Origin: Trueperaceae bacterium
GTDB lineage: Bacteria; Deinococcota; Deinococci; Deinococcales; Trueperaceae
Direction of reading: 5' to 3'
Length of the DNA: 64,000 bases
Assembly: GCA_023954415.1 (NCBI GenBank)
Contig: JAMLIB010000003.1
Location: 248,001 to 312,000, forward strand
Made by a program: the position numbers and the translations under genes. Shown here in pieces: positions 18,289-26,881 of the stretch. The notes under the pieces were generated by a model, which was given only the letters and a program-made list of their open reading frames with translations, was not told the origin of the DNA and searched no databases. How positions within the stretch are numbered: position 1 is the stretch's first letter; each line of letters opens with the position of its first letter.

Positions 18289-19612
18289 ACGTGCTCCCAC
18301 CCTTCCCGTACAGGACCGTCGCCGAGGCGGTGCCGGTCAGGCCGTCGGCGAACGTGTAGGTGAAAGAAGGCCTGACGGCCCCGCTGCCGTCCGTCCACTC
18401 GTGCAGCCAGGCGACGTCGAGGCCCGTGCGGTTGTCGGGGTCGAACGTCGCCGCCAGCACGGTCGAGAACGATTCGTGCGCCGCGCCGCCCGCGTCCGCC
18501 GCCGTGCGCTGGTAGGCGCCTTGGAGGGTCACGAAGGGGCCGCCGGCGAGCTTCGTCTCGGCGCCGAGCACGGCCGCGAACGCGTCGTTGCCGACGGCGG
18601 GGTCCGTGCCGTCCGGGTCGTCCGAGAACGTGTACGCGGCCTCGCCCCGCACCACGTAGGCGCCGAGCACGGCCGAGAAGTCGCCGCCAAGCACCGTGAT
18701 CCGGTCGTAGGCGAGGCGCGGCTGCAACAGGAACGCGCCGGGCGTCTCGGTCGGCACTAGCTCGGCGGAGGTGGTCGGCAGGTGCCTGAAGCCGCGGTAC
18801 GCGACGGCGCTCACGTCGGCCCCGCCCCCGAGGTCGAGGTCGAGGGTGGCACGCACGCCGAACTGCATGTTGCCGAACTCGAAGGCCGGCGCGGTCTCGC
18901 TGGGCGCCAGGACGCCGACGATCGCCGTCCCGGGCGGCAGGGTCGGTAGCTCGGCGGCGGACTGCCACCGTTCGCCAGGCAGCGTGGAGGGCACGAAGAC
19001 GGGCACTACGACCATGTCGACGCTCACGCCTTGCTGCGCGTGCACGGTGGCCCGCAGCAGCGGGGTGGCGCGGCGCTGGTCCGCCGGGTCGGCCACCGGG
19101 TTGGAGAGGTCGCGGGGGTTGACGACGTCGACGGGGTTCACGGCGTCGGTCGAGCCCCAGGCGACGACCTGGTTGCCGACGCTCAGGTCGACGGGGCCCA
19201 GGTAGACGGTCGCGTACGCGCGGCCGAGGCCGACCTCGAACCGCTCGGCGGCGGCCGCGTCGTAGCCGGCGTACAGCTCGGCGACGAAGACGGCGTCAGG
19301 GAAGAGCCCCGCGCCGACCTCGCCGTCGAGCTTCAGGGTGAGCCCGGCCGCCGCCACGGGGATGGTGCCGTCGACGGCCACCCCGAACTCCGTGGTGAGG
19401 AGCCCGCCGAGGCGGTAGCTCACCTGGGCGGCGGCCGTGGCGCATAGGAGGACGGCGCTCACGGCGAATGCGACCCTCGTCGCGAACGCGCCCCGTTTGG
19501 CGAGGCGGGTCCTCGCGACGGGCGCGGCTAGCGTCGCGGGCGCGACCCTACCTTCGGGCGCGACCCTAGGAGCGGGGTCTACGGGTGAGAGGCGCGGCTG
19601 CCTGTTGCTCAT
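18233..19612 (-). CDS. Outer-membrane beta-barrel protein (DUF1302-like)
   Basis: About 459 residues. After a long basic leader and a hydrophobic signal segment ending ATAAAQ, the chain is beta-rich with alternating patterns and ends in GLAYAF, a C-terminal Phe as used for outer-membrane barrel assembly. The motif VVAWGSTDAVNPVDVVNPRDL is the hallmark of the DUF1302-type proteins that accompany RND lipid exporters. ATG 19612 is preferred because GAGGTG lies six bases upstream; a GTG at 19621 is within that site. It sits between the LolA-like and TPR genes and is probably the outer-membrane exit or anchor of the system. Confidence 0.75.
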   Translation of the reverse strand: MSNRQPRLSPVDPAPRVAPEGRVAPATLAAPVARTRLAKRGAFATRVAFAVSAVLLCATAAAQVSYRLGGLLTTEFGVAVDGTIPVAAAGLTLKLDGEVGAGLFPDAVFVAELYAGYDAAAAERFEVGLGRAYATVYLGPVDLSVGNQVVAWGSTDAVNPVDVVNPRDLSNPVADPADQRRATPLLRATVHAQQGVSVDMVVVPVFVPSTLPGERWQSAAELPTLPPGTAIVGVLAPSETAPAFEFGNMQFGVRATLDLDLGGGADVSAVAYRGFRHLPTTSAELVPTETPGAFLLQPRLAYDRITVLGGDFSAVLGAYVVRGEAAYTFSDDPDGTDPAVGNDAFAAVLGAETKLAGGPFVTLQGAYQRTAADAGGAAHESFSTVLAATFDPDNRTGLDVAWLHEWTDGSGAVRPSFTYTFADGLTGTASATVLYGKGGSTYGAWRDNTQFRLGLAYAF

Positions 19613-19640
19613 GGTGGTCACCTCTGGCGAGGCAGCGCCT

Positions 19641-20429
19641 TCAGCGCTGCAGGAAGCGTTCCGTGAAGACGTCGGCCGGGATGGCCTCGTCCACCTTGAA
19701 GTCGGACTGGTCGATGGTCGTGTACGAGCCGGCGGCGACCGTCTCCATGCGGATGACGCTCGGCAGGTCGTACCCGCCGACCGCGCTTGTGCCGCTGATG
19801 GTCAGGACCTTGACGAGCTGCCCGGCGCGGTAGAACTCGACGCGTTGCGGCAGGAGCGTGGCTTCCGGGACCTGGAAGACGATGCGGTCGTAACTGCCGT
19901 CGGAGCCGGGCTTCGCGACGCCCTCGATGACGTAGACGGGCCCCGGCAGCGTCTCCAGGAGCGCGGTCTCGAAGTCGTCGCCGAAGTCGCCGCTCAGGCT
20001 CGCGATCTCCTCGTACGAGAAGTCGGAGCCGAAGAAGGCGTCCTGCTTCTGGCCGCCCGCCACGCGGCGCACGCGGCCTAAGGCCGGCAGGTAGATCATG
20101 GTCTCCGTCTCGCCCGACGCCTTCTCGACGGAGAGGAAGCCGGACCCGCGCACGTCCGCCGGCTCGAGGAACTTGATGAGCTGCGAGCCCCCCTCGTCCG
20201 CCGACCAGACCTGCATGGTGCGCGTCAGCGAGTGGCCCGACGCGGCCGTGATGGTCATGCTCATGGTGGCGACGGTCGTGCTGGGCGCGGGCTTGGCCTC
20301 CATGGCGTCCACGACCTCCTTGGCGGTCGTGTAGCTCTGGGCGAAGGCGGCGCCGGCGAGAGCGAGCACGAAGGCCGTCGCGACGATGGCGCGGGCGCTG
20401 GCCCGGCGGTGGTCCTGGTGTCCGGTCAT
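19641..20429 (-). CDS. Outer membrane lipoprotein-sorting-like (LolA-fold) periplasmic protein
   Basis: About 262 residues with a Sec signal (AIVATAFVLALAGAAFAQ). The mature part has the LolA/MucB-like half-barrel pattern: AKEVVDAMEAKP, then TMSMTITAASGHSLTRTMQVWS, LIKFLEPADVRGSGFLSVE, TMIYLPALGRVRRV and FFGSDFSYEEIA, which together are typical of COG2834 proteins encoded with RND exporters. It is expected to carry a lipid or hydrophobic molecule across the periplasm. ATG 20429 is chosen over an upstream GTG because AGGAGG lies seven bases before it. Confidence 0.85.
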   Translation of the reverse strand: MTGHQDHRRASARAIVATAFVLALAGAAFAQSYTTAKEVVDAMEAKPAPSTTVATMSMTITAASGHSLTRTMQVWSADEGGSQLIKFLEPADVRGSGFLSVEKASGETETMIYLPALGRVRRVAGGQKQDAFFGSDFSYEEIASLSGDFGDDFETALLETLPGPVYVIEGVAKPGSDGSYDRIVFQVPEATLLPQRVEFYRAGQLVKVLTISGTSAVGGYDLPSVIRMETVAAGSYTTIDQSDFKVDEAIPADVFTERFLQR

Positions 20430-20486
20430 GGGGTTGCCTCCTGGTCTGGGGGTTGGTCGGGTCTCGGTGTAGCCGGTCATGGCGGG

Positions 20487-22811
20487 TCAGGCTTCCGCGG
20501 CGGCCTTCGCCGCGCCGCGCGGGTCGCGAAGGAACACTAGGCAGGCGGCCGGCAGCAACGTGAGCGAGGCGGTGCCGACCGAGACGACGGTGAAGGCCAT
20601 GAGCGAGCCGAGCGTGCGCACCGGCACGAACTGGCTGAAGATCATGGCGGCGAAGCCCGCGCCGAGGGTGAGGGCCGTGAAGAGGATGGAGCGGCCGGAA
20701 GAGTGCAGGGCGCGGCTCATGGCCGCCTCCGGCGGACTCCCGAACCGGCGCTCCTCCATGTACCTGACCGTGAGGTGGATGGCGTAGTCGCCGACCCCGA
20801 TGGCCAGGGCCCCGAGGAGCATGGTGGAGAGGTCGAGTGGGATGCCGAAGAAGCCAAGCATGCCGTACTGGAGGGCGATGGTGAGCAGCAACGCGAGGAT
20901 GGTCACGACGGCGGCCCGGAACGAGCGCACGAACGAGTCGATGATGACGACGAGCACGATGGCGAGCGAGAGGCTGATCACGAAGTCGTGCAGCAGGGCG
21001 TCCTCGATGGCGAGCTGGAGCACGGTCGAGCCCGTGTAGCCGAGCCGCGCGTACTGCCCGATGGTGGCGGCGCCGGCGGCCTCGATCTCGCTCACGATGC
21101 GGCGCATGACGGCCGTCGACTCCGACTTGGTCGCGATGTCGACGCGCGCGAGCCGCGAGTCGAGCGTGAGGTAGTTGCTCACCTGCTTCGGGTCGCCGGA
21201 GAGCTGGTAGAGGAGGAGCTCCTGCGCGACCTCCTCGCGCGTCGCCGGCAGGGCGAGGTCGCCGGTCAGCGTGTGATGGATCCCGCGCAACACGGTGGCG
21301 ATGGATGTCGTGTGCCCGACCCCGTCTATGGCGGCCACGCGCTCCTGGAACGCCAGCATGGCGGCGAGTGCGGCCGGGTCGCTCATGTCGCCCTCGACGA
21401 GCACCTCGACCTGGCTCGAGCCGCCGAACGCCGCCTCCACCACGGCGTAGTCGTGCCGCAGCGGCGAGTTGGCGTTGAAGTAGTCGATGACCGCGGTGTT
21501 GGGCACGATGCGGGTGGTCCCGAAGACGGCGAGCGCCAGGAGGACGCCGGCGGCCACGAGGATGGCGTACCGCCGCTTGTCGGCGAAGCGCGCTACGGCC
21601 GCGAGGAAGCCGGCGATCACGCCCGGCTGCTCCGGGTCGACGACGCGGCGCGGCGGGCGCAGCAGCCCGAGCACCGCGGGCAGGAGGACGAGGGAGGCGA
21701 CGAGCGTGGCCAGCACGCCGCCGGCCGTGAGGAGGCCGAGGCCGCGCACCGTCGGCATGCCCGAGAGGGCGAACGTGCAGAGCGCGGCCGAGATGGCGAG
21801 GCCGGAGATGAGCACGCCGAGCCCCGTCTCCTTGCGCGCGGTCGCGATGGCCGCGGCCTTCGAGGCGCCGTGGGAGAGCTCCTGGAAGAAGCGCCCGAGG
21901 AGGTGCAGCGAGAAGGAGCTGCCCACCGCGAGGATGGCCACGGGCGCGATCACGCTGAGGGTCGTCAGCTCCGCGCCCAGCCAGCCCATGGTCCCGAGCG
22001 ACCAGAGGAGGCCGACGAGCACGGTCATGAGCGGCAGCAGCGCGCCGCGCACGGTGCGGAAGTTGAGGTAGAGCATCACGAGGATGAGCAGGGCGGCCAC
22101 CCCGCCCAGGAGCGGCATCTCGCGCGCGAGGGTGGCGCGCATCTCGCCGTCGATCAGCGGCCCGCCCACCAGGTGCGACGCCCCGAAGCCGGCGCGCTGC
22201 CACTGCTCGTCCAGGACGGCGCGGATGGCGTTGCTCATGGCGGCCGAGTCGACGTCGGCGGAGACCTCCATGACGACGTTGGCCGACCGGCCGTCCTCCG
22301 CCACGAGCAGCCCGCCCCCGTAGAGGGGCGACGTCTCCAGGTAGCGGCGGGCCTCGGCCAGGTCGTCTAACGTCGGGGCCGGCGGGAACAGGTCCTCGAC
22401 GAGGAGGAAGCCGTCGTCGTCGAGCATGCGCTGGGCGTTGGCGGCGCTCGTCACGTTGTTGACGCCCGTGACTTCGGCGAGGCTGGCCGTCAGCTTGCCG
22501 AGCTGGGCGATGGCCGGCTGCGTGTAGATGTCGCCTTCTAGGAGCGCGACCATGACGGTGTCGGCGCCGAACACGTCAGACACCTCGCGTTGCAGGTCGG
22601 CGACCGTGCTCTTGTCGGGGAGCATCGCCGACACGGAGGCGTCGAGGCGCAGCCGCAACGCCCCGAGGCCGAAGCCGAGCGAGAGGACGGCGAAGACCGC
22701 GACGACGACCAGGTTGCGCCGGCCTCGGCCGGCGTGCCGGTCGTGACCGGCGCCTCGACCGCGGCCTGCGGCCCGGCTCCCGTCGGCGTTCCCATGTGCG
22801 CTGTCGGTCAT
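20487..22811 (-). CDS. RND-superfamily (MMPL-like) exporter
   Basis: About 774 residues: one N-terminal helix, a large periplasmic domain, five helices (about 240-400), a second periplasmic domain, and a final group of helices. The second half has the characteristic ALAIGVGDYAIHLTVRYMEERRFG segment of RND exporters of the lipid/hydrophobe group. It should use the proton gradient to move a hydrophobic compound from the membrane to the LolA-like and barrel proteins encoded downstream. ATG 22811 is chosen; the longer in-frame ATG at 22841 would begin inside the TetR operator. Confidence 0.85.
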   Translation of the reverse strand: MTDSAHGNADGSRAAGRGRGAGHDRHAGRGRRNLVVVAVFAVLSLGFGLGALRLRLDASVSAMLPDKSTVADLQREVSDVFGADTVMVALLEGDIYTQPAIAQLGKLTASLAEVTGVNNVTSAANAQRMLDDDGFLLVEDLFPPAPTLDDLAEARRYLETSPLYGGGLLVAEDGRSANVVMEVSADVDSAAMSNAIRAVLDEQWQRAGFGASHLVGGPLIDGEMRATLAREMPLLGGVAALLILVMLYLNFRTVRGALLPLMTVLVGLLWSLGTMGWLGAELTTLSVIAPVAILAVGSSFSLHLLGRFFQELSHGASKAAAIATARKETGLGVLISGLAISAALCTFALSGMPTVRGLGLLTAGGVLATLVASLVLLPAVLGLLRPPRRVVDPEQPGVIAGFLAAVARFADKRRYAILVAAGVLLALAVFGTTRIVPNTAVIDYFNANSPLRHDYAVVEAAFGGSSQVEVLVEGDMSDPAALAAMLAFQERVAAIDGVGHTTSIATVLRGIHHTLTGDLALPATREEVAQELLLYQLSGDPKQVSNYLTLDSRLARVDIATKSESTAVMRRIVSEIEAAGAATIGQYARLGYTGSTVLQLAIEDALLHDFVISLSLAIVLVVIIDSFVRSFRAAVVTILALLLTIALQYGMLGFFGIPLDLSTMLLGALAIGVGDYAIHLTVRYMEERRFGSPPEAAMSRALHSSGRSILFTALTLGAGFAAMIFSQFVPVRTLGSLMAFTVVSVGTASLTLLPAACLVFLRDPRGAAKAAAEA

Positions 22812-22825
22812 TCCCCGCCCCGGTT

Positions 22826-22850
22826 GGAACGAGCGTTCCATATGGAACGG
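22826..22850 (-). promoter_or_regulatory. TetR-type operator before the RND gene
   Basis: A perfect 14-bp dyad GGAACGAGCGTTCC (22826-22839) is followed by a third half-site GGAACG (22844-22849); the two inner half-sites also make the palindrome TTCCATATGGAA (22836-22847). The same arms recur as GGAACGTTCGTTCC upstream of the adjacent tetR gene. This site lies 15-39 bases before the RND start. Confidence 0.65.
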
Positions 22851-22888
22851 GCTTGCTTGGCTCTGGCGTTCATGCGTGCGGTCGCCTC

Positions 22889-23521
22889 CTAGGCGTTGGG
22901 GAGTGGGTCCGGCTGGATCGGGGTGTGCGGTCCGGCGTCGTCGTTGGGGATGCTGTCAAGGACCATGGCGGCGTAGCCGTCGAGCGTGGCCCTGTCGGTC
23001 GAGACCTTGGCGACGAAGCCGAGGCTGAGCGCGCCGAAGAGGAGGAAGCGCGCCACGTGCTCGGGCGGGTGGCGCGGTCGCAGCTCGCCGCGCTCGGCCG
23101 CGGCCGCGATCAGGCCGCCGACCATCTCGATCAGCTCTGTGAGGTAGCGCGACAGGAAGGCGAGGACCTCCGGCTTGGTGCCTGCCTCCTCGACCGCCGC
23201 TCTGAGCGTGAGGGAGCTGGTGCCGCCCGCGCCCGTGAGCTCGCTTATCAGCGAGGCGAGCAGGGCGGCGAACTTGTCCCTGAAGGCGCCGGGTCCGGCG
23301 AGGCCGAGCCGCAGCTGCTCGCGCTCCAGGGCCGCGTGGGCGGCGAGGGCCTCCATGTAGAGCTCGTACTTGCCGCCGAAGGCGGCGTAGAACGAGCTGG
23401 CGCTGAGGCCGAGCTCGCCCTGCAGGTGGCGCACCGACGTGCCCTCGTAGCCCTGGCGCCGGAACAGGCCGGCCGCCTTGAGGACGGTCTCGTCGTGGTC
23501 GAACGCCTTGGGCCGCGCCAT
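22889..23521 (-). CDS. TetR-family repressor of the envelope export operon
   Basis: A 210-residue TetR protein: N-terminal helix-turn-helix FDHDETVLKAAGLFRRQGYEGTSVRHL followed by GLSASSFYAAFGGKYELY, the family's recognition-helix signature, and a ligand domain of helices to residue 200. It lies directly upstream of the RND, LolA-like, barrel and TPR genes on the same strand. Dyads with identical arms occur just before its own start and before the RND gene, so it probably represses itself and the exporter until a hydrophobic ligand binds. Confidence 0.9.
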   Translation of the reverse strand: MARPKAFDHDETVLKAAGLFRRQGYEGTSVRHLQGELGLSASSFYAAFGGKYELYMEALAAHAALEREQLRLGLAGPGAFRDKFAALLASLISELTGAGGTSSLTLRAAVEEAGTKPEVLAFLSRYLTELIEMVGGLIAAAAERGELRPRHPPEHVARFLLFGALSLGFVAKVSTDRATLDGYAAMVLDSIPNDDAGPHTPIQPDPLPNA

Positions 23522-23543
23522 CGCTACCAGGCTAGCACGTTGT

Positions 23544-23557
23544 GGAACGTTCGTTCC
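23544..23557 (-). promoter_or_regulatory. TetR-type operator before tetR
   Basis: The perfect dyad GGAACG-TT-CGTTCC lies 23 bases upstream of the tetR start. Arms and 2-bp spacer match the site before the RND gene, so it is most simply an autoregulation site. Confidence 0.65.
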
Positions 23558-23655
23558 GTAACTGGCTGACGACGGTCCGCGGCGCCCCGTTCCGGAAGCG
23601 TCACGCCTCCTGGCTGGGTGGGGCCGCGCGTGCGGCGGGCACCCCGGTTCCCGGA

Positions 23656-24408
23656 TCAGCCGACGAGCTTGTGCCTGAGCGTCGCCAACTGCTCGTCCTG
23701 GAGCCCGTTGGCCTTCAAGTAGGCCGTCGCCCCGCCGTAACGGGTGGCCAAGTAGTCGAGCGCGGGAAGCATCAGGTCGGGTGTGGCCCCGAGCAGGCGC
23801 TCGAAGTCGCTGCGCTCGATGCCGTGCTTGGCGGCGTCCTCCAGTAGGCGCTGGCGCAGCGGGTCGATGCGATCGTGCGTGAGGGCGAAGTCCTCGATGA
23901 TGGTGTCCCTGTCGACCCCGACGACTTCGAGCAGGAGCGCGGCCACGAGGCCGGTGCGGTCCTTGCCGGCGGTGCAGTGGAAGAGCGAGGCGCCCCGCGC
24001 GTTCGCCAGCAGCGTCATGACACGCACGAAGCCGGGGCCGGCGTGATCCAAGGCCCGCAGGTAGAACGCGGTGATGTCCCACCGGTCGGCCGGTTGGTCT
24101 CCGGCCGCGTCGATGTGCCCCCAGATCTCGACGTTCTGGTAGTCGATGCCGCTCGTGGCCGCCAGGCTGTTCTTGTCGCGCTCGAGCTCGTGCGCCTGGC
24201 GCAGGTCTATGACGGTGCTCAAACCCAAGCGCGCGAGGCGCTCGAAGTCCGCCGCCCCCAGGTCCATCGGAACGTCGGAGCGGAAGAACACGCCGAAACG
24301 GGTGCGTCCGTTCCCGGCTACCGGCAACCCCCCGAGGTCGCGGGTGTTGAGGGTGCCGTCGAGCGGCAGGAAGCGGTGGTCGTGAGGTGAGGAGGGCGCC
24401 TTGCTCAT
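23656..24408 (-). CDS. Tyrosine/dual-specificity phosphatase (Y_phosphatase3 family)
   Basis: A 250-residue cytoplasmic phosphatase with the family's N-terminal NTRDLGGLPV, ending the strand before FFRSDVP, and the P-loop HCTAGKDRTG (Cys-x5-Arg) that forms the phosphocysteine intermediate. The Asp-rich IDLRQAHELERD segment is also typical. Relatives dephosphorylate phosphotyrosine or phosphoinositides; the substrate here is unknown. A TAGAAT box (24423-24418) lies 9 nt before the ATG with no Shine-Dalgarno, so the message is probably leaderless. Confidence 0.85.
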   Translation of the reverse strand: MSKAPSSPHDHRFLPLDGTLNTRDLGGLPVAGNGRTRFGVFFRSDVPMDLGAADFERLARLGLSTVIDLRQAHELERDKNSLAATSGIDYQNVEIWGHIDAAGDQPADRWDITAFYLRALDHAGPGFVRVMTLLANARGASLFHCTAGKDRTGLVAALLLEVVGVDRDTIIEDFALTHDRIDPLRQRLLEDAAKHGIERSDFERLLGATPDLMLPALDYLATRYGGATAYLKANGLQDEQLATLRHKLVG

Positions 24409-24561
24409 GGTCCCGGGATTCTACTATCGGGGTAGCATGCTCGGGCGACGACGGCGCAGGTGCCCGTCTCCGGGCATCGTCCTCCCGGCCCATCGCGCCG
24501 CGAGGTCTTGGCAAGCTGTGGCAGGGCAGGCCCCCTTCGATGCCCGCCGAGGAGAGTGCGC

Positions 24562-25383
24562 ATGAAGTGGGAAGACGCAGGTCGTAGCAAGAACCTCGAG
24601 GACCGTAGAGCGGCCGGTCCGGGCCGCGCGGCCGTGCCCCTCGGCATCGGCGGCGTGCTGATCATCCTCGCGCTCAGCGCCATCACCGGCACGGACCTCT
24701 TCTCGGCCCTCGGCCTGTCGCCGAGCGCGGCCGTGCAGCCCCAGGCCGCCACTCCCAACCAGGCTGAGCTCGAGGCCGAGGAGCCGATGGTGCGCTTCGT
24801 CTCCTTCGTGCTCGACGACGTGCAGTCGTTCTGGCACGCGACGTTCGAGGCGAGCGACCTCCCGTACCAGGAAGCGGGCCTCGTCCTGTACCGCGACGCC
24901 GTGAGCACGGCGTGCGGCGACGCCCCTTCCTCCGCCGGACCCTTCTACTGCCCCGGCGATCAGAAGGTCTACCTCGACCTGTCGTTCTTCGAGGAGCTGA
25001 GCAGGCGCTACGGGGCGCCCGGCGACTTCGCGCAGGCCTACGTGATCGCGCACGAGCTCGGTCACCACGTGCAGAACCTGCTCGGCACGCTGACGCGCGC
25101 CCAGTCCCAGGGCCTTTCCGTGCCGGTCGAGCTCCAGGCCGACTGCTACGCGGGCGTGTGGGGCGCGAGCGCCGACCGGCGCGGGGTCATGGAGCGCGGC
25201 GACCTCCAGGAGGGCCTCGGCGCGGCCGCCTCCGTCGGCGACGACACCCTCGCCAAACGCGCCGGGCGCATCCCCAACCAGGAGACGTTCACGCACGGCA
25301 GTTCGGCCCAGCGCACGCAGTGGTTCACCACGGGCTTCCAGTCAGGCGATCCCAACGCCTGCAACACGTTCGCGAGCCGGTGA
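24562..25383 (+). CDS. Neutral zinc metallopeptidase (YpfJ family)
   Basis: A 273-residue protein of the Zn_peptidase (YpfJ) family. It begins MKWEDAGRSKNLEDRR, the family's usual opening, followed by one membrane helix (about 30-50) and a linker. The outside domain holds FYCPGDQKVYLDLSFFEEL, the zinc motif AHELGHHVQNLLG and the third-ligand region ELQADCYAGVW. Anchored facing the periplasm. The physiological substrate of this family is unknown. GGAG lies upstream at normal spacing. Confidence 0.9.
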   Translation: MKWEDAGRSKNLEDRRAAGPGRAAVPLGIGGVLIILALSAITGTDLFSALGLSPSAAVQPQAATPNQAELEAEEPMVRFVSFVLDDVQSFWHATFEASDLPYQEAGLVLYRDAVSTACGDAPSSAGPFYCPGDQKVYLDLSFFEELSRRYGAPGDFAQAYVIAHELGHHVQNLLGTLTRAQSQGLSVPVELQADCYAGVWGASADRRGVMERGDLQEGLGAAASVGDDTLAKRAGRIPNQETFTHGSSAQRTQWFTTGFQSGDPNACNTFASR

Positions 25384-25432
25384 GCCAAGCGCGCTGATCG
25401 CGCCGGCGGTTCGCGCCGGGTCCCCACCTTCG

Positions 25433-25461
25433 TTGACGGCCAACGCCTTCGCTAATATGCT
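25433..25461 (+). promoter_or_regulatory. Sigma-A-type promoter of the sugar ABC operon
   Basis: TTGACG (25433-25438), a 17-bp spacer, and TATGCT (25456-25461) form a near-consensus housekeeping promoter on the plus strand, giving a leader of about 115 nt before the binding-protein gene. Confidence 0.65.
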
Positions 25462-25468
25462 GCACGGT

Positions 25469-25551
25469 GATATCGCGATTGGGTGGGAGCGCGCACGTAA
25501 GCGGACTCTCGACCGCCGGCCCGCAGACGGTGCTGCTGGTTAGATATCGCG
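25469..25551 (+). repeat. Two GATATCGCG direct repeats around the sugar-operon leader
   Basis: GATATCGCG occurs at 25469-25477 and 25543-25551, 74 bp apart (about seven helical turns). The first extends into the palindrome ATCGCGAT (25472-25479). It begins 7 bp after the -10 box. Possibly a paired operator for a LacI- or ROK-type sugar repressor; no such gene lies nearby. Confidence 0.35.
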
Positions 25552-25584
25552 CTCGAAACATAAAGTTGGGGAATTGGAGGAACG

Positions 25585-26871
25585 ATGCTCAACCGCTTCA
25601 TCCGCGTTCTCGCTCTGATGCTCGTGGCTGCCGCCCTCGTCGGAGGCAGCGCCATCGCTCAGACGGAGATCGTCTACTGGACGCACGAGGACCCGAACCG
25701 CACCGCCCTCGAGCAGGAACTGATAGCTCGCTTCGAGGCGGACTACCCGCAGTACAAGGTCGTGCGCGTCACGAACCCGACCGACCAGATGGCGCAGCTC
25801 ATCCTGACCGCCTTCTCCGCCAACCGCGGCCCCGACATCTTCAACATGGACATCCCCAACGAGTACCCGTACATCGTTAACGGGCGCGTCGCCCCCGTCG
25901 ACCCGGCCGCCGCGGGTTACATCGACGAGCAGTCCATCTACGATGCCTACCTCCCGGGCACCCTCGACCCCGTCACGTACGAGGGCGAGCTCTACGGCCT
26001 GCCCCTCGAGGTCACGAACTGGTCGATCTACCTGAACATGAACGTGTTCCGTGACGCCGGCCTCGACCCGCTCACCGACTACCCGAAGACCTGGGAACAG
26101 CTCATGGACGTGGCCGAGAAGCTCACGATCCGGGACGGCGAGATCATCACGCGCCGCGGCTTCGACTTCCGCTACCCCTACTACCTCAACTTCCTCCCGT
26201 CGATGGCGGCGCAACTCGGCGGCAAGCTCATCGGCGACGACGGCAAGAGCGCCATCGTCGGCGACGAGGCGTGGCTCCGCGTGCTGCAGTACTTCAAGGA
26301 CTGGGGCACCACGGGCAAGAACCTAGGCTCGCCAACCTACAAGGCGGCGCGCTCGATCTTCAACTTCGACAACAACGACATCGGCATGATGGAGTCCGGT
26401 CAGTACCAGGCCGCGCGCATCCTCAACGACAACCCCGGCTTCCTGCCCGGCGAGGGCTGGATGGTCATCCCGTTCCCGCAGTGGGAGGACGCCGTCGCCG
26501 ACGTGGCCGAGGCGTACTACGGCCACTACTGGATGGTCAACGCCCAGGCTTCCAAGGAGAAGCAGCAGGCCGCCTGGACGCTGCTCGGCTACTTCGCGAG
26601 CCACGCCGACGAGTTCTTCCAGCGCGTCGCGGTCCTGCAGCCCACGCAGGAGCTGCTCAACTCCGACATGTTCAAGGGCGCTCCGTACTCCGACGTCTTC
26701 ATGAGCGACCTGGCCAAGGCTCCCGTCATCTACTACGACGAGAACTCGCCGCAGGTGCTGCAGGTCCTCAAGGACTCGATCGAGGCGGTCATGCTGCAGG
26801 GCAAGGAGCCTGCGGACGTGCTCAAGACCATGCGCGAAGGCGTCGAGCGCGCCCTGCGCGGCGAGTACTGA
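25585..26871 (+). CDS. Sugar ABC transporter substrate-binding protein (SBP family 1)
   Basis: A 428-residue periplasmic binding protein of the MalE/UgpB class. Sec signal RFIRVLALMLVAAALVGGSAIAQ without lipobox, then EIVYWTHEDPNRTALEQELIARFEADYP, the family's usual opening, and GPDIFNMD, YGLPLEVTNWSIYLNMNVF and ALRGEY at the end. GGAGGAACG precedes the ATG. It leads an operon with two permeases and a HAD phosphatase. It should bind an oligosaccharide, glycerol phosphate-type ligand or sugar; the exact substrate is not readable. Confidence 0.9.
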   Translation: MLNRFIRVLALMLVAAALVGGSAIAQTEIVYWTHEDPNRTALEQELIARFEADYPQYKVVRVTNPTDQMAQLILTAFSANRGPDIFNMDIPNEYPYIVNGRVAPVDPAAAGYIDEQSIYDAYLPGTLDPVTYEGELYGLPLEVTNWSIYLNMNVFRDAGLDPLTDYPKTWEQLMDVAEKLTIRDGEIITRRGFDFRYPYYLNFLPSMAAQLGGKLIGDDGKSAIVGDEAWLRVLQYFKDWGTTGKNLGSPTYKAARSIFNFDNNDIGMMESGQYQAARILNDNPGFLPGEGWMVIPFPQWEDAVADVAEAYYGHYWMVNAQASKEKQQAAWTLLGYFASHADEFFQRVAVLQPTQELLNSDMFKGAPYSDVFMSDLAKAPVIYYDENSPQVLQVLKDSIEAVMLQGKEPADVLKTMREGVERALRGEY

Positions 26872-26881
26872 GTAGCTCGAG

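Noticed and set aside
22889..24514. A 541-residue minus-strand frame joining the TetR and phosphatase regions
   Set aside because: Only the last 210 codons (TetR) are real; the upstream part is antisense-like and overlaps the phosphatase gene in another frame.
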